From: Streptomyces polyasparticus
GTDB taxonomy: Bacteria > Actinomycetota > Actinomycetes > Streptomycetales > Streptomycetaceae
Reading direction: 5' to 3'
NCBI RefSeq assembly: GCF_014493765.1
Contig: NZ_JACTVJ010000014.1
Span: forward strand, 186,001-250,000
DNA: 64,000 nt
Shown here: one piece after another, positions 16,983 to 25,900 of the stretch
How the letters are laid out: each line of letters opens with the position of its first letter
How positions within the stretch are numbered: position 1 is the stretch's first letter
Translations under genes and position numbers: made by a program
The notes under the pieces: generated by a model
What the model was told of the DNA's origin: nothing
The model's input: only the letters and a program-made list of their open reading frames with translations
Databases searched by the model: none

Positions 16983-17002
16983 AGGTGGCTTCATGGTGGG
17001 GG

Positions 17003-17980
17003 TCACGTCGCGCTCGCCCAGTACGCGGCCTCGTAGTCGCCGCCCGGGGCGAACTCGATGGCCACGGGCGGCTGTTGGGGCGTCCCGACGAAACCGAAGA
17101 CCGTGGTACGGCGCATGCCGGGGCCGATGCTGCTGTCGCCGCACAGCACCCGGCTGGGGTAGGCCGTCTCGTCGAGGACGCCCCGCGGGCCGTACGCGAC
17201 CGCCCACTGCTGGTCGACGGGGATGTCGCGGGCGGAGGTGTTGTGGATCGTGGCCGTGACGTTGTAGCGGCCCGGTGTCGCGGAGGCGGTGGTCCGTACG
17301 GTGACTTCGAGACCGTTGCCGTACCGCACGCTTGCGCCCTGACCGGCCGGTGACCTGACCGATGTGGCGCTCTGCGGCCTGAAGTCGTCCGGTGCGTCCC
17401 GGAGTTCGCCGAGGAGCAGCGGGCCGGCGACGGCGGTCAGGACCAGGGCGACCACGGCGCGTGCACCGCCGGCCAGGGCGTAGGCCTTGTTGGTGGCGCG
17501 GCCCGCGCGGGTGCGGCGCACGGTGACGAGGGTCGCGTAGAGGGAGAGGCCGGTCAGGAGCAGGGTGACCAGCGTGAAGTAGGCGAGGTCGCCCACGGAG
17601 GTGAGGTCGCCCTCGCGGCCGAGCTCGGGGGAGCCGAGGAGGCGGACGCCCTGGGCGGCGAGGAGGGCGGCGGCGCAGCCCAGCCAGAAGGCGGCGTGTC
17701 CGGATCCGTTGCGGCGGACGGCGAGAAGCCTTGCGGCGTCGAGTTGGGCCTGCTCGCGGTCGGCCTGCCTATTGTCGGGTTGTCCGTGGCCGTCTGGCTC
17801 GTGGTCGGGTTGCCCGTAGTCCGCCTGCCCGCGGTCGGCACGTCCGTAGTCCGCCTGCCCGCGGCCGCTCAGCCCGTTGTCGTTCCATCGGCCCTGCTCG
17901 CCGCCCCGCTCGCCCTGCTCGCCCGGCTCGCCCGGCCCGCCCGGCTCGCCCTGTCCGCTGTCGTACGGCCTGCTCTCCAT
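17003..17980 (-). CDS. Membrane protein with a low-complexity cytosolic N-terminus and an extracellular beta domain
   Basis: 325 residues. Residues 1-80 are Gly/Glu/Asp/Gln-rich with internal repeats (RGQADYG occurs twice, with QPD/RAD spacers). Three hydrophobic segments follow at about residues 96-115, 128-150 and 168-190. The C-terminal 120 residues look like an exported domain of the DUF4352 or CARDB kind (GLEVTVRTTASATPGRYNV; NTSARDIPVDQQWAV). Function is unknown. AGGGA precedes the ATG at 17980. It is divergent from the HD-domain gene with only 41 bases between starts. Confidence 0.7.
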   Translation of the reverse strand: MESRPYDSGQGEPGGPGEPGEQGERGGEQGRWNDNGLSGRGQADYGRADRGQADYGQPDHEPDGHGQPDNRQADREQAQLDAARLLAVRRNGSGHAAFWLGCAAALLAAQGVRLLGSPELGREGDLTSVGDLAYFTLVTLLLTGLSLYATLVTVRRTRAGRATNKAYALAGGARAVVALVLTAVAGPLLLGELRDAPDDFRPQSATSVRSPAGQGASVRYGNGLEVTVRTTASATPGRYNVTATIHNTSARDIPVDQQWAVAYGPRGVLDETAYPSRVLCGDSSIGPGMRRTTVFGFVGTPQQPPVAIEFAPGGDYEAAYWASAT

Positions 17981-18021
17981 GGCGCGTCCCTACCCGCGGG
18001 CCCGGGGCCTAGGCTGCCGCC

Positions 18022-18675
18022 ATGGCCGACTACGACAAACTGCGCAGCCGCTGGTCGGAGGCGCTCATCCGGGCCCGGGGCGGGGCGGAGCAGCCCGACC
18101 CGCTGCCGTACGCGGACAATCTCCTGGCCCGCTGGGCCGAACCGCAGCGCCGCTATCACACGCTCGCGCACCTCACCGCGGTGCTCGACCATGTCGAGGC
18201 GCTGGCCGAGCATGCCCACTCGCCCGAACTCGTGCGCCTTGCCGCGTGGTTCCACGACGCCGTCTACCTGCCCGAACGCTCGGAGAACGAGGAGCGCTCG
18301 GCCCGCCTGGCCGAACGCGCGCTCGCCGAGGCGGGGTTGGCGCCCGCGGCCGTGTCCGAGGTGGCCCGCCTGGTGCGTCTGACGGTCACGCACGCGCCGG
18401 ACGCGGACGACCGTGACGGGCAGGTGCTCTGTGATGCGGACCTGGCGATCCTGGCCTCGGAGCCCGCGTCGTATGCGGCGTATACGAAGGCAGTACGCGA
18501 GGAGTACGCCTTCGTCCCGGACGACGCGTTCCGCTCGGGCCGAGCCCAGATCCTCTCCCAGCTCCTGACCCTCCCCCGCCTCTTCCACACGCCGCACGGG
18601 GTGAGGGAGTGGGAGCCCCGGGCCCGGGCCAACTTGGAGCGCGAGCTCCGTTCCCTGACGGCCTCGCAGTCCTGA
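18022..18675 (+). CDS. HD-superfamily metal-dependent phosphohydrolase
   Basis: 217 residues. The metal ligands expected of the family are visible: RRYHTLAHL near residue 45, AAWFHDAVY (the HD pair) near residue 75, and the later CDADLAILA. This matches the predicted HD-type hydrolases of about 200 residues found widely in actinobacteria, whose substrate, probably a nucleotide, is unknown. It is divergent from the preceding membrane protein and convergent with the PTS gene, separated by a strong hairpin. Confidence 0.8.
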   Translation: MADYDKLRSRWSEALIRARGGAEQPDPLPYADNLLARWAEPQRRYHTLAHLTAVLDHVEALAEHAHSPELVRLAAWFHDAVYLPERSENEERSARLAERALAEAGLAPAAVSEVARLVRLTVTHAPDADDRDGQVLCDADLAILASEPASYAAYTKAVREEYAFVPDDAFRSGRAQILSQLLTLPRLFHTPHGVREWEPRARANLERELRSLTASQS

Positions 18676-18780
18676 CGTCGGCTGGTCCGCCGCCCCTGCT
18701 TCGTCTTGGGGCCGGTTCCGCGGCTGCGGCCCGGTGGGGCTTCCAGCCGGTCCGGCAGATACAGCCCCTGCGGTCGGCAG

Positions 18781-18823
18781 ACGAAGGGCGGCATCCCCTG
18801 CACCTGGGGGTGCCGCCCTTCGT
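18781..18823. terminator. Bidirectional terminator between the HD and PTS genes
   Basis: ACGAAGGGCGGCATCCCC and GGGGGTGCCGCCCTTCGT form an 18-bp stem with one wobble and a 7-nt loop. It lies between two convergent genes. Confidence 0.8.
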
Positions 18824-18840
18824 GGGTCCGTATCGTCAGG

Positions 18841-20349
18841 TCAGAGCCGTGCGGGCTCCGTGGCCGGCTTCGCGGCCGGAGCGGCCGGGGCCGACGCCAC
18901 GACCGACTCCTGCGGCACGTTCAGATCCACCAGCATCTGCTTGCTGAAGCCGAAGAAGTACGTGGCGAAGAAGCCGACCAGGTAGCCGACGAGCAGGCCG
19001 CCCGCGTAGATCGCGATGGTCAGGCCGAGGCCCTTGTTGCCGTCGAGGAGGGGGAACAGGGCCCAGCCCGACGGGCCGATCGCGGTCGAGCCGACCTTGT
19101 CGCCGAGCATCGAGAACGTGCCGACGAACGCGCCGCCCGCCGCGCCGCCGATGCAGGCGGTGATGAAGGGGCGGCCAAGGGGCAGCGAGACACCGTAGAT
19201 GAGGGGCTCGCCGACGCCCAGGAAGCCCGCGGGGAGCGCCGACTTGATGGTCGTACGGATCGAGGTGTTGTGCTTGAGGCGCTTGAATACCGCGATCGCG
19301 CAGCCGACCTGCCCCGCGCCCGCCATCGCCAGGATGGGCAGCAGGACGGTGTAGCCCTGCTGCTCGATGAGCGTGGTGTGGATCGGGATCAGGGCCTGGT
19401 GCAGGCCGAGCATGACCAGGGGCAGGAAGAGGCCGCCGAGGACGAGGCCGGCGAAGCCGCCCGTGTTCTCCAGGAGCCAGTTCGCGGCCGTGCCGATGCC
19501 CGTGGAGATCTCACCGGCGAGGAACATCAGGCCGAAGATCGTGACCAGGCCGGAGAGCAGCACCGTGACGGTCGGGGTGACCAGCACGTCCACCGCCTCC
19601 GGGACCCACTTGCGGCACCACTTCTCGATGTACGTGGCGAGCACCGCCGCACCGAGCGCGCCGAGCACACCGCCCTGCCCGGGCGAGAGCTGCTGGCCGA
19701 AGGCCTCGACGTTGGCGACACCGGGGAAGACGATGATCGCCGCGACCGCGCCGCCCAGGATCGGCGTACCGCCGAACTCCTTGGCCGTGTTGAAGCCCAC
19801 GAAGACGGCGATCAGGGCCATGAAGCCGGAGGCGATGGCCGCGAGGGCGGGGGTCACCGACGGCAGCCAGCCCAGGTTGATGAGAAGGCCGTTGAGGCCG
19901 GCGATGATGCCGCAGCCGATGAGGGCCGGGATCAGCGGGACGAAGATGTTCGCGATCCGGCGCAGGAACAGCTTGAACGGCGTCTGGTTCTTCGCCTTCC
20001 GCGCCGCCTTCATCGCCGCGCCCTGGGAGGCGAGTTCGTCGGCCGAGACGGGGTGCGCCTCGGCTTCGGCCTCGGGGGAGTTCTCGCGCTCCTCGGCGAC
20101 CAGCGCCTCGAACTCGGGGGTGACCCGGGCGACCGTGCCCGGGCCGAGCACGATCTGGTACGTGTCGTCCTCGACGACACCCATCACGGCCGGTACGGCC
20201 TTCAGGGCCTCGTCCTGGACGAGGGAGCGGTCCCGCAGACCAAGCCTGAGGCGGGTCATGCAGTGGGCGATCGAGGTGATGTTGGCCGCGCCGCCGACGA
20301 GGGGCAGGATCGCGGCGGCAGTGGCGCGGTTCTTGTCTTCGGTGCTCAT
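18841..20349 (-). CDS. PTS EIIBC permease, probably specific for N-acetylmuramic acid
   Basis: 502 residues with EIIB first and EIIC second. The phosphorylated Cys is in ANITSIAHCMTRLRLGLRD (residue 30). The EIIC part has about ten membrane segments and the GFLGVGEPLIYGVSLPLGRPF motif of the glucose-superfamily permeases. Phosphate would come from EIIA/HPr encoded elsewhere. The neighbours MurQ and an RpiR regulator, in the same direction, point to MurNAc rather than GlcNAc as substrate, giving MurNAc-6-P. The gap to murQ is 41 bases, so they are probably one operon. Specificity is inferred from context. Confidence 0.85.
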   Translation of the reverse strand: MSTEDKNRATAAAILPLVGGAANITSIAHCMTRLRLGLRDRSLVQDEALKAVPAVMGVVEDDTYQIVLGPGTVARVTPEFEALVAEERENSPEAEAEAHPVSADELASQGAAMKAARKAKNQTPFKLFLRRIANIFVPLIPALIGCGIIAGLNGLLINLGWLPSVTPALAAIASGFMALIAVFVGFNTAKEFGGTPILGGAVAAIIVFPGVANVEAFGQQLSPGQGGVLGALGAAVLATYIEKWCRKWVPEAVDVLVTPTVTVLLSGLVTIFGLMFLAGEISTGIGTAANWLLENTGGFAGLVLGGLFLPLVMLGLHQALIPIHTTLIEQQGYTVLLPILAMAGAGQVGCAIAVFKRLKHNTSIRTTIKSALPAGFLGVGEPLIYGVSLPLGRPFITACIGGAAGGAFVGTFSMLGDKVGSTAIGPSGWALFPLLDGNKGLGLTIAIYAGGLLVGYLVGFFATYFFGFSKQMLVDLNVPQESVVASAPAAPAAKPATEPARL

Positions 20350-20389
20350 GTGCGGTGGTGCCTTGCTCTGGGGGGAAGTGCGGGGTGGG

Positions 20390-21358
20390 TCAGCTGCCGG
20401 CTGCCTGCAGCGCGGCGCGCAGATGGCCGTGCGAGCCGGTCAGGAGCCTGTTCGCGGTAGCGGCGTCGATATCCGCGAGGATCATGAGGATGGCGGTCTT
20501 CACCTCCCCGTCCGCTCCGGTGAGGGCCGCCTCGATGGCCTCGTCGGAGGCGTCGGTGGCGAGGGCGACGATGCGCCGGGAGCGGGCCCGCAGCTTCTCG
20601 TTGGAGGCGCGGACGTCCACCATCAGATTCCCGTACGTCTTGCCGAGCCGGATCATCGTGATGGTGGAGAGCATGTTGAGGACGAGCTTCTGGGCCGTGC
20701 CCGCCTTCAACCGGGTGGAGCCGGTGAGGAGTTCAGGGCCGACCACGACCTCGATGCCGTGCTCGGCCGCGGCCGCGAGGGCCGAGTCGGCGTTGCAGGA
20801 CAGGCCGATGGTCAACGCGCCCTTCGCGCGGGCGTGTTCGACGGCGCCGATCGCGTACGGGGTGCGGCCGGAGGCCGAGATGCCGACCACGGTGTCGTCG
20901 GCGGTGATGCCGAGGTTGTCGAGGTCCTCGCGGGCCAGCTCCTTGGAGTCCTCCGCGCCTTCCACTGCCGTGACCATGGCGGAGGGGCCGCCCGCGATCA
21001 GGCCGACGACCTCGGACGGGTCGGTGTTGAAGGTCGGCGGGCACTCGGAGGCGTCGAGCACGCCCAGGCGTCCCGCCGTACCGGCGCCCGCGTAGATCAG
21101 CCGTCCGCCGCGCGCCATCCGCTCGGCCGTGCCGTCGATCGCGGCCGCGATCTGCGGCAGCCGCTCGGCGACGGCGGCCGGCACGGAGGCGTCCTCGGCG
21201 TTCATCGTGGCCGCGATCTCCAGCGTGGACTGCCGGTCGATCTCGGCGAGTTCGGGCCGGAACGCCTCGGTCGTCAGCGTCGCCAGCTGCGCGCGCAGCT
21301 CGCCGTAGGTGCTGTCCGAACCGGCGGCATCGGCGGTTTCGGGCGTGGTGGAGGTCAT
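20390..21358 (-). CDS. murQ: N-acetylmuramic acid 6-phosphate etherase
   Basis: 322 residues with a SIS sugar-phosphate fold. The family signatures AGAGTAGRLGVLDASECPPT and GISASGRTPYAIGAV are present, as is the conserved GNLMVDVRASNEKLR near the C-terminus. MurQ removes D-lactate from MurNAc-6-P to give GlcNAc-6-P in cell-wall recycling. The ATG at 21358 has GGAAGAG about 10 nt upstream; an in-frame ATG 18 bases earlier lacks a ribosome site. Its product is the substrate of NagA, encoded at 48631 in this window. Confidence 0.93.
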   Translation of the reverse strand: MTSTTPETADAAGSDSTYGELRAQLATLTTEAFRPELAEIDRQSTLEIAATMNAEDASVPAAVAERLPQIAAAIDGTAERMARGGRLIYAGAGTAGRLGVLDASECPPTFNTDPSEVVGLIAGGPSAMVTAVEGAEDSKELAREDLDNLGITADDTVVGISASGRTPYAIGAVEHARAKGALTIGLSCNADSALAAAAEHGIEVVVGPELLTGSTRLKAGTAQKLVLNMLSTITMIRLGKTYGNLMVDVRASNEKLRARSRRIVALATDASDEAIEAALTGADGEVKTAILMILADIDAATANRLLTGSHGHLRAALQAAGS

Positions 21359-21424
21359 GACGGGGTGCTCTTCCATGTGCGGGTGAGGGGTGGCGGCAGG
21401 AATTGCGGGGGGCTGTGGGTGTCC

Positions 21425-22348
21425 CTAGCGGGTCGTACGCGGGCTGTGCCGGTGTGCGAGCGCCTCGTAGGAGGCGGCGAGCGCGGGCGCCGCGGTCTCG
21501 TACGTACGCTGCGCGACGCCGACGAACAGGCAGTCCACGACGAGCAGTTGGGACGTGCGCGAGGACATCGCGGCGGGCCTGAGCTCGCTCTCGCGCGCGG
21601 TGGAGGTGGTGAGTATGTGGTCCGCGTACTGCGTGACCGGGCTGTCCGGGCGGCCGGTGACCGCGATCGTCGTCGCGCCGTGCTCGAAGGCGACGCGCAG
21701 CGGCTCGATGATGTCGCCGGTCGAGCCCGAGTGCGTGATCGCGATGGCCACGTCGCCGGAGCGCAGGGTCACCGCGTTGGTGACGGCCAGGTGCGGATCG
21801 GAGTGGGCGAAGGCGATGTGCCCGATACGGAGCAGTTTCTGCGCGAGGTCCTGCGCGACCAGACCCGAGGCGGCCACACCGTAGATCTCCACGCGGCGGG
21901 CGGCCGCGAGGGCGGTGACGGCGGCGCCGAGCTGGGCCATGTCCAGACCGGCGGCGGTGTCGGCGAGGGTCTGCTGCTCGTCGTACGCGAGCTTGGCGAC
22001 CACGTCGGGCAGCGGATCGTCGACGGCGATGTCGGCGGTGACGGCCGGCGCGCGGCCCGACTGCTGCTGGGCCGCGAGGCCCGCGAGCGCCAGGCGCAGA
22101 TCGCGGTAGCCGGGGTAGCCGAGCAGACGCGCGGTGCGCACCACGGTCGCCTCGCTGGTGCCGGTGCGCTCGGCCAGGCCCGTCACGGTCAGGGCCGCAC
22201 AGCCGGCCGGGTCGCCGGCGACGGCCTCGGCGACGCGCTGCATGGAGCGCGTCATGGACGGGGCGAGCGTACGCACCTTGGCCGCGAGGGCCGCCGGTGC
22301 CGGCGCCTGGGTGCCGCCCGTGAAAATTTCCTTCAGGTCACTGCTCAC
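21425..22348 (-). CDS. MurR/RpiR-family regulator
   Basis: 307 residues: an N-terminal HTH_6 helix-turn-helix (TVTGLAERTGTSEATVVRTARLLGYPGYRDLR) and a C-terminal SIS sugar-phosphate-binding domain (IAITHSGSTGDIIEPLRVA). In E. coli MurR represses the MurNAc genes and senses MurNAc-6-P. The gene lies 66 bases upstream of murQ in the same direction and probably heads the operon regulator-murQ-EIIBC. It starts at a GTG without a good ribosome site. An AT-rich palindromic sequence at 22353-22365 lies directly upstream. Confidence 0.88.
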   Translation of the reverse strand: MSSDLKEIFTGGTQAPAPAALAAKVRTLAPSMTRSMQRVAEAVAGDPAGCAALTVTGLAERTGTSEATVVRTARLLGYPGYRDLRLALAGLAAQQQSGRAPAVTADIAVDDPLPDVVAKLAYDEQQTLADTAAGLDMAQLGAAVTALAAARRVEIYGVAASGLVAQDLAQKLLRIGHIAFAHSDPHLAVTNAVTLRSGDVAIAITHSGSTGDIIEPLRVAFEHGATTIAVTGRPDSPVTQYADHILTTSTARESELRPAAMSSRTSQLLVVDCLFVGVAQRTYETAAPALAASYEALAHRHSPRTTR

Positions 22349-22352
22349 GCTT

Positions 22353-22365
22353 GAAAGATATTTTC
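22353..22365. promoter_or_regulatory. AT-rich palindromic site upstream of the RpiR gene
   Basis: GAAA-GATAT-TTTC stands out in GC-rich DNA and lies immediately upstream of the regulator start. A related GAAAATTTCC sits at 22322-22331 inside the first codons. Both may be autoregulatory sites of the RpiR protein. Confidence 0.45.
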
Positions 22366-22478
22366 CGTCTTCTTATGTCGTCAAGAGGCCCTTGGTCCCG
22401 GCTTCATCACAGGACCTGGGTCACGGTTTCCTCACGGGCCCCGGAATGAAAGCCGCCTCACAGGTGTTTGCACCTGAC

Positions 22479-23741
22479 ATGCCCGCACCCGCTACGCGCA
22501 CCCGTATGCCCATAGCCGTCTACACCCTCGGGGTGGCCGTATTCGCCCTGGGGACAGCCGAGTTCATGCTCTCCGGGCTGCTCCCGGAGATCGCCCGGGA
22601 CATGGACGTCACCATCCCGCAGGCCGGACTGCTGATCTCGGCGTTCGCGATCGGCATGGTCGTGGGCGCGCCGCTGCTCGCCGTGGCGACGCTGCGGCTG
22701 CCGCGCCGCACCACCCTCATCACCCTGATCTCCGTCTTCGGCCTCGGCCAGATCATGGGCGCCCTCGCCCCCTCGTACGAGATCCTCTTCGCCTCCCGGG
22801 TCATCGCCGCCCTCGCCTGTGCGGGCTTCTGGGCGGTCGGCGCGGCCGTCGCCATCGCGATGGTGGACCTCGGGCAGCGGGCCCGCGCGATGGCCGTGAT
22901 GATCGGCGGGCTCTCGGTCGCGAACGTGCTCGGCGTCCCCGCCGGCGCCTTCCTCGGCGAGACCCTCGGCTGGCGCTCGGCGTTCTGGGCCGTGGCCGTC
23001 TCCTCCGCGATCGCGCTCGTCGGCGTTGTCATGCTGATCCCGCGCATCCCGCTCCCCGAGCAGAAGCCGCAGCTGCGGCGCGAGCTCGCGATCTACAAGG
23101 ACCGTGCCGTCTGGCTGCAGATCGCGCTGATCGCGCTCGCGGCCGGCGGTGTCTTCTGCACGTTCAGCTATCTCGCACCGCTGCTCACCGACGTGGCCGG
23201 GCTCGACTCGCACTGGGTGCCGTGGGTGCTCGGGCTCTTCGGTGTGGGCGCGCTGATCGGTACGGCGGTCGGCGGGCGGATCGCGGATGCGCACCTGTTC
23301 GGCGTGATGTTCAGCGGGATCGCCGCGTCGACGGTCTTCCTCGGTGCGTTCGCGCTGTTCGCGGGCAGTGCGGTGGCGGTGGTCGCGCTGTCGTTCCTGC
23401 TCGGCTTCTCCGCGTTCTACACGGCGCCCGCGCTCAACGCCCGGATGTTCAACCTCGCCGGTGCCGCGCCCACCCTCGCGGGCGCGACGACGACCGCGGC
23501 CTTCAACCTCGGCAACACCGGCGGCCCCTGGCTCGGCGGCACGGTGATCGACGCGGGCTTCGGCTTCCGTTCGCCGGCGTGGGCCGGGGCGGCGATGACG
23601 GTGACGGCCCTGCTGACGGCGTACGCGGCACTGCGACTGCAGCGGAGCCGGGGCGGCGACGGCGTGTCCCGCTCGCGGAAGGTGGCCGGGAGCACGGCCG
23701 CAGACGCGGCCGGGGGTGCGGCGGTCGAGGTGCGGTCCTAG
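22479..23741 (+). CDS. MFS efflux transporter of the Cmx/CmrA (chloramphenicol-type) family
   Basis: 420 residues and about 12 membrane segments. The start MPIAVYTLGVAVFALGTAEF, followed by MLSGLLPEIARDM, is the hallmark of the Cmx/CmrA/CmlR-type DHA1 exporters. Motif A-like ATLRLPRRTTL is present. The C-terminal 35 residues are polar and low in complexity. Start choice is uncertain: ATG at 22446 (MKAASQVF) is in frame, and neither has a clear ribosome site. Its substrate may be phenicol-like drugs, but related proteins export varied compounds. It is divergent from the RpiR gene. Confidence 0.8.
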   Translation: MPAPATRTRMPIAVYTLGVAVFALGTAEFMLSGLLPEIARDMDVTIPQAGLLISAFAIGMVVGAPLLAVATLRLPRRTTLITLISVFGLGQIMGALAPSYEILFASRVIAALACAGFWAVGAAVAIAMVDLGQRARAMAVMIGGLSVANVLGVPAGAFLGETLGWRSAFWAVAVSSAIALVGVVMLIPRIPLPEQKPQLRRELAIYKDRAVWLQIALIALAAGGVFCTFSYLAPLLTDVAGLDSHWVPWVLGLFGVGALIGTAVGGRIADAHLFGVMFSGIAASTVFLGAFALFAGSAVAVVALSFLLGFSAFYTAPALNARMFNLAGAAPTLAGATTTAAFNLGNTGGPWLGGTVIDAGFGFRSPAWAGAAMTVTALLTAYAALRLQRSRGGDGVSRSRKVAGSTAADAAGGAAVEVRS

Positions 23742-23816
23742 GCGGCGGGCACGTGTCGGTCGGGGTGCGGTCGTGATGGGCGGGCACGTGACGGTCGGGG
23801 TGCGGTCCTAGTGGGC
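23731..23816. repeat. Imperfect tandem repeat of about 35 bp overlapping the MFS stop codon
   Basis: Units of the form GTGCGGTC, then five variable bases, then GGCGGGCACGTG(T/A)CGGTCGGG. The MFS stop codon (CTAG context) belongs to the first unit and CTAG recurs in the third. Probably a local duplication of the gene end. Confidence 0.65.
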
Positions 23817-23867
23817 GGGTCCGATCCGGGCCGACACGGCCCATCGGGCCAGGAGCACAATGGCGGT

Positions 23868-24245
23868 ATGGACGACGCGGAACACAAGCCCCGCCTGGAG
23901 CAGGCACTCCACACGGCACGCGCCCTCGTGCTCGCCGACCTCGTGGCCGGTGACGTGGCCGAAGCCGATGTCGTCTCGCTGGTCGAGGACTCGGTGGCGC
24001 ACCGGCGCTGGTGGGTCGAGCAGTGGCCGGACGGTGCGGAGTACCTGGCGGGTCTGGTGGCGCAGGACGTCCAGGACGCGCTGCTCGAACGGTACGGGCG
24101 CTGGCCCCTGTGTCCCGTCTGCGGATCGGGCGATCCGCACGCCCTCGAGGTGGAGCCGGAGCTCGGCCCCGATCCGCACTGGGTCTGCGCCAAGGCCGCA
24201 GTGGTCGTGGCGCGGGTGGGGGCGCTCGGTGAGGTGACGCGGTGA
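23868..24245 (+). CDS. Conserved hypothetical protein with a CxxC pair
   Basis: 125 residues, acidic and mostly helical at the start (LEQALHTARALVLADLVAGDVAEADVVSLVED). A later Cys/His cluster, WPLCPVCGSGDPHALEVE and WVCAKAAVVVA, could bind zinc. I do not recognise a domain. The ATG at 23868 is the second of two nearby ATG codons and the one in frame. The gene overlaps the DUF4031 gene by four bases (GTGA), so the two are translationally coupled and probably act together. Confidence 0.7.
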   Translation: MDDAEHKPRLEQALHTARALVLADLVAGDVAEADVVSLVEDSVAHRRWWVEQWPDGAEYLAGLVAQDVQDALLERYGRWPLCPVCGSGDPHALEVEPELGPDPHWVCAKAAVVVARVGALGEVTR

Positions 24246-24508
24246 CGGTCTACATCGACCCGCCCACGTGGCCGGGCCACGGGCGGATGTGGTCGCACCT
24301 GGTGAGTGACTCCTCGTACGAGGAACTGCACGCGTTCGCCGCCCGGATCGGCTGCCCCGCACGTGCCTTCGAACGCGATCACTACGACATCCCGGAATCC
24401 CGCTACGCGGACGCGGTGCGGGCGGGCGCGGTCGAGGTCTCCTCCCGCGAGGTCGTCCGCCTCCTGACCACCTCCGGCCTGCGCCGCCCCAAGGGGCGGC
24501 CGGCCTGA
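24242..24508 (+). CDS. DUF4031 domain protein
   Basis: 88 residues. The start MTVYIDPPTWPGHGRMWSHL and the stretch LHAFAARIGCPARAFERDHYD are typical of DUF4031, a short actinobacterial and phage-associated family of unknown role with conserved Trp, His and Asp residues. The GTG start overlaps the upstream stop codon by four bases. About 190 bases without a gene follow, holding GC-rich sequence with a short GTCACCTTGTGAC palindrome. Confidence 0.82.
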   Translation: MTVYIDPPTWPGHGRMWSHLVSDSSYEELHAFAARIGCPARAFERDHYDIPESRYADAVRAGAVEVSSREVVRLLTTSGLRRPKGRPA

Positions 24509-24698
24509 GTCGGGTTCCTTAGGCCGCCCCGACGGACTCCTCCCGTGACATAGGCCGCGTGGAGGGAGCGGTCCCGGCCCAGAGCGACATCAACTCCCCA
24601 CGCCACCTAGGACGTTGGTCACCTTGTGACAAGAAGGGGCCACCCGCCCGCGGGGGCACCGGCCGGCCGCGGCCCGCACCCGGCCGGCCCCCGGGGCG

Positions 24699-25841
24699 TC
24701 AGCTGAGCGACCCGAGCGACGCCGCGTCGTAAGCCCTCAGCTCCGACCCCCGCCCCGACAGCACCTTCGCCGCCCACTCCGGGTCCTGGAGCAGCGCCCG
24801 CCCCACCGCCACCATGTCGAACTCGTCGCGCTCGAAGCGGTCGAGAAGGTCGTCGAGGGAGCGCAGCTGCGAGCCCTCGCCCTGGAAGGCCTTGATGAAC
24901 TCGCCGTCCAGACCCACCGAACCGACAGAGATCACGGGCTTGCCCGTGATCTTCTTCGTCCAGCCTGCGAGGTTCAGCTCGGAGCCCTCGAACTCGGGGA
25001 GCCAGTAGCGGCGGGTCGAGGCGTGGAAGACGTCGACACCGGCCTCGGCGAGCGGGGTCAGGATCGACGCCAGCTCCTCGGGGGTCTCGGCGAGGCGGGC
25101 CGTGTAGTCCTGCTGCTTCCACTGCGAGAAGCGGAAGAGGACGGGGAAGGACGGCGAGACGGCGGCACGGACCGCCGCGACGATCTCGGCCGCGAACTTC
25201 GTCCGGGCCACCGCGGAGCCCCCGTACGCGTCGGTGCGGCGGTTGGTGCCCTCCCACAGGAACTGGTCGATCAAGTAGCCGTGCGCACCGTGCAGTTCGA
25301 CCCCGTCGAAGCCGAGGCGCTCGGCGTCGGCCGCGGCCTGCGCGAAGGCCGCGATCACCTCGTCGAGGTCGGCCTGCTCCATCGCCTTGCCGGTGGGCTT
25401 CGCACCTGGCTTGTAGATGCCGGACGGACCCATGGGCTCGGCGTCCGCGAACGGCGGCTCGCCGGCCCTGCGGACCATGCCGATGTGCCACAGCTGCGGC
25501 ACGATCGTGCCGCCCGCGGCGTGCACCGCGTCCACGACCTTCTTCCAGCCGGCGAGCTGCTCCTCGCCGTGGAAGCGCGGCACGCTGTCGCTCTGGCCGG
25601 CCGAAGCGTGACCGACGTACGTGCCCTCGGTGATGATCAGGCCGACGCCCGCGGCGGCACGGCGCGCGTAGTACGAGACCACGTCGTCGGTGGGTATGCC
25701 GCCCGGCGAGAACATCCGGGTCATGGGCGCCATGGCGATGCGGTTCGGGACGGTCAGACCGGCAAGCCGCAGGGGACGGGACAGGACCTCGGCTGCACGG
25801 CCCGAGGTGCCGACGGGCGTGGAGGCATCGGCGAGGGTCAC
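24699..25841 (-). CDS. Old yellow enzyme family NADH:flavin oxidoreductase
   Basis: 380 residues forming an FMN TIM barrel. Signatures include LTVPNRIAMAPMTRMFSPGG near the start, QLWHIGMV, FDGVELHGAHGYLIDQFLW (His and flavin contacts) and the phosphate-binding MVAVGRALLQDPEW near the end. Such enzymes reduce activated double bonds using NAD(P)H. The GTG start has AAGGAG 7 nt upstream. A perfect 10-bp inverted repeat 60-90 bases upstream looks like a TetR operator, though no TetR gene lies next to it. Confidence 0.9.
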   Translation of the reverse strand: MTLADASTPVGTSGRAAEVLSRPLRLAGLTVPNRIAMAPMTRMFSPGGIPTDDVVSYYARRAAAGVGLIITEGTYVGHASAGQSDSVPRFHGEEQLAGWKKVVDAVHAAGGTIVPQLWHIGMVRRAGEPPFADAEPMGPSGIYKPGAKPTGKAMEQADLDEVIAAFAQAAADAERLGFDGVELHGAHGYLIDQFLWEGTNRRTDAYGGSAVARTKFAAEIVAAVRAAVSPSFPVLFRFSQWKQQDYTARLAETPEELASILTPLAEAGVDVFHASTRRYWLPEFEGSELNLAGWTKKITGKPVISVGSVGLDGEFIKAFQGEGSQLRSLDDLLDRFERDEFDMVAVGRALLQDPEWAAKVLSGRGSELRAYDAASLGSLS

Positions 25842-25900
25842 GTGGGGGCTCCTTGGGAAGGGGGCTCATGGACGAGCACGGACAGGGCGGGCACGAACAT

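Noticed and set aside
18841-20349. EIIBC as the GlcNAc permease NagE2
   Set aside because: It is possible by sequence alone, but the adjacent murQ and RpiR genes favour MurNAc.
19367-22354. A 995-codon plus-strand frame opposite the PTS, murQ and RpiR genes
   Set aside because: Antisense shadow; composition is low-complexity and no motif is present.
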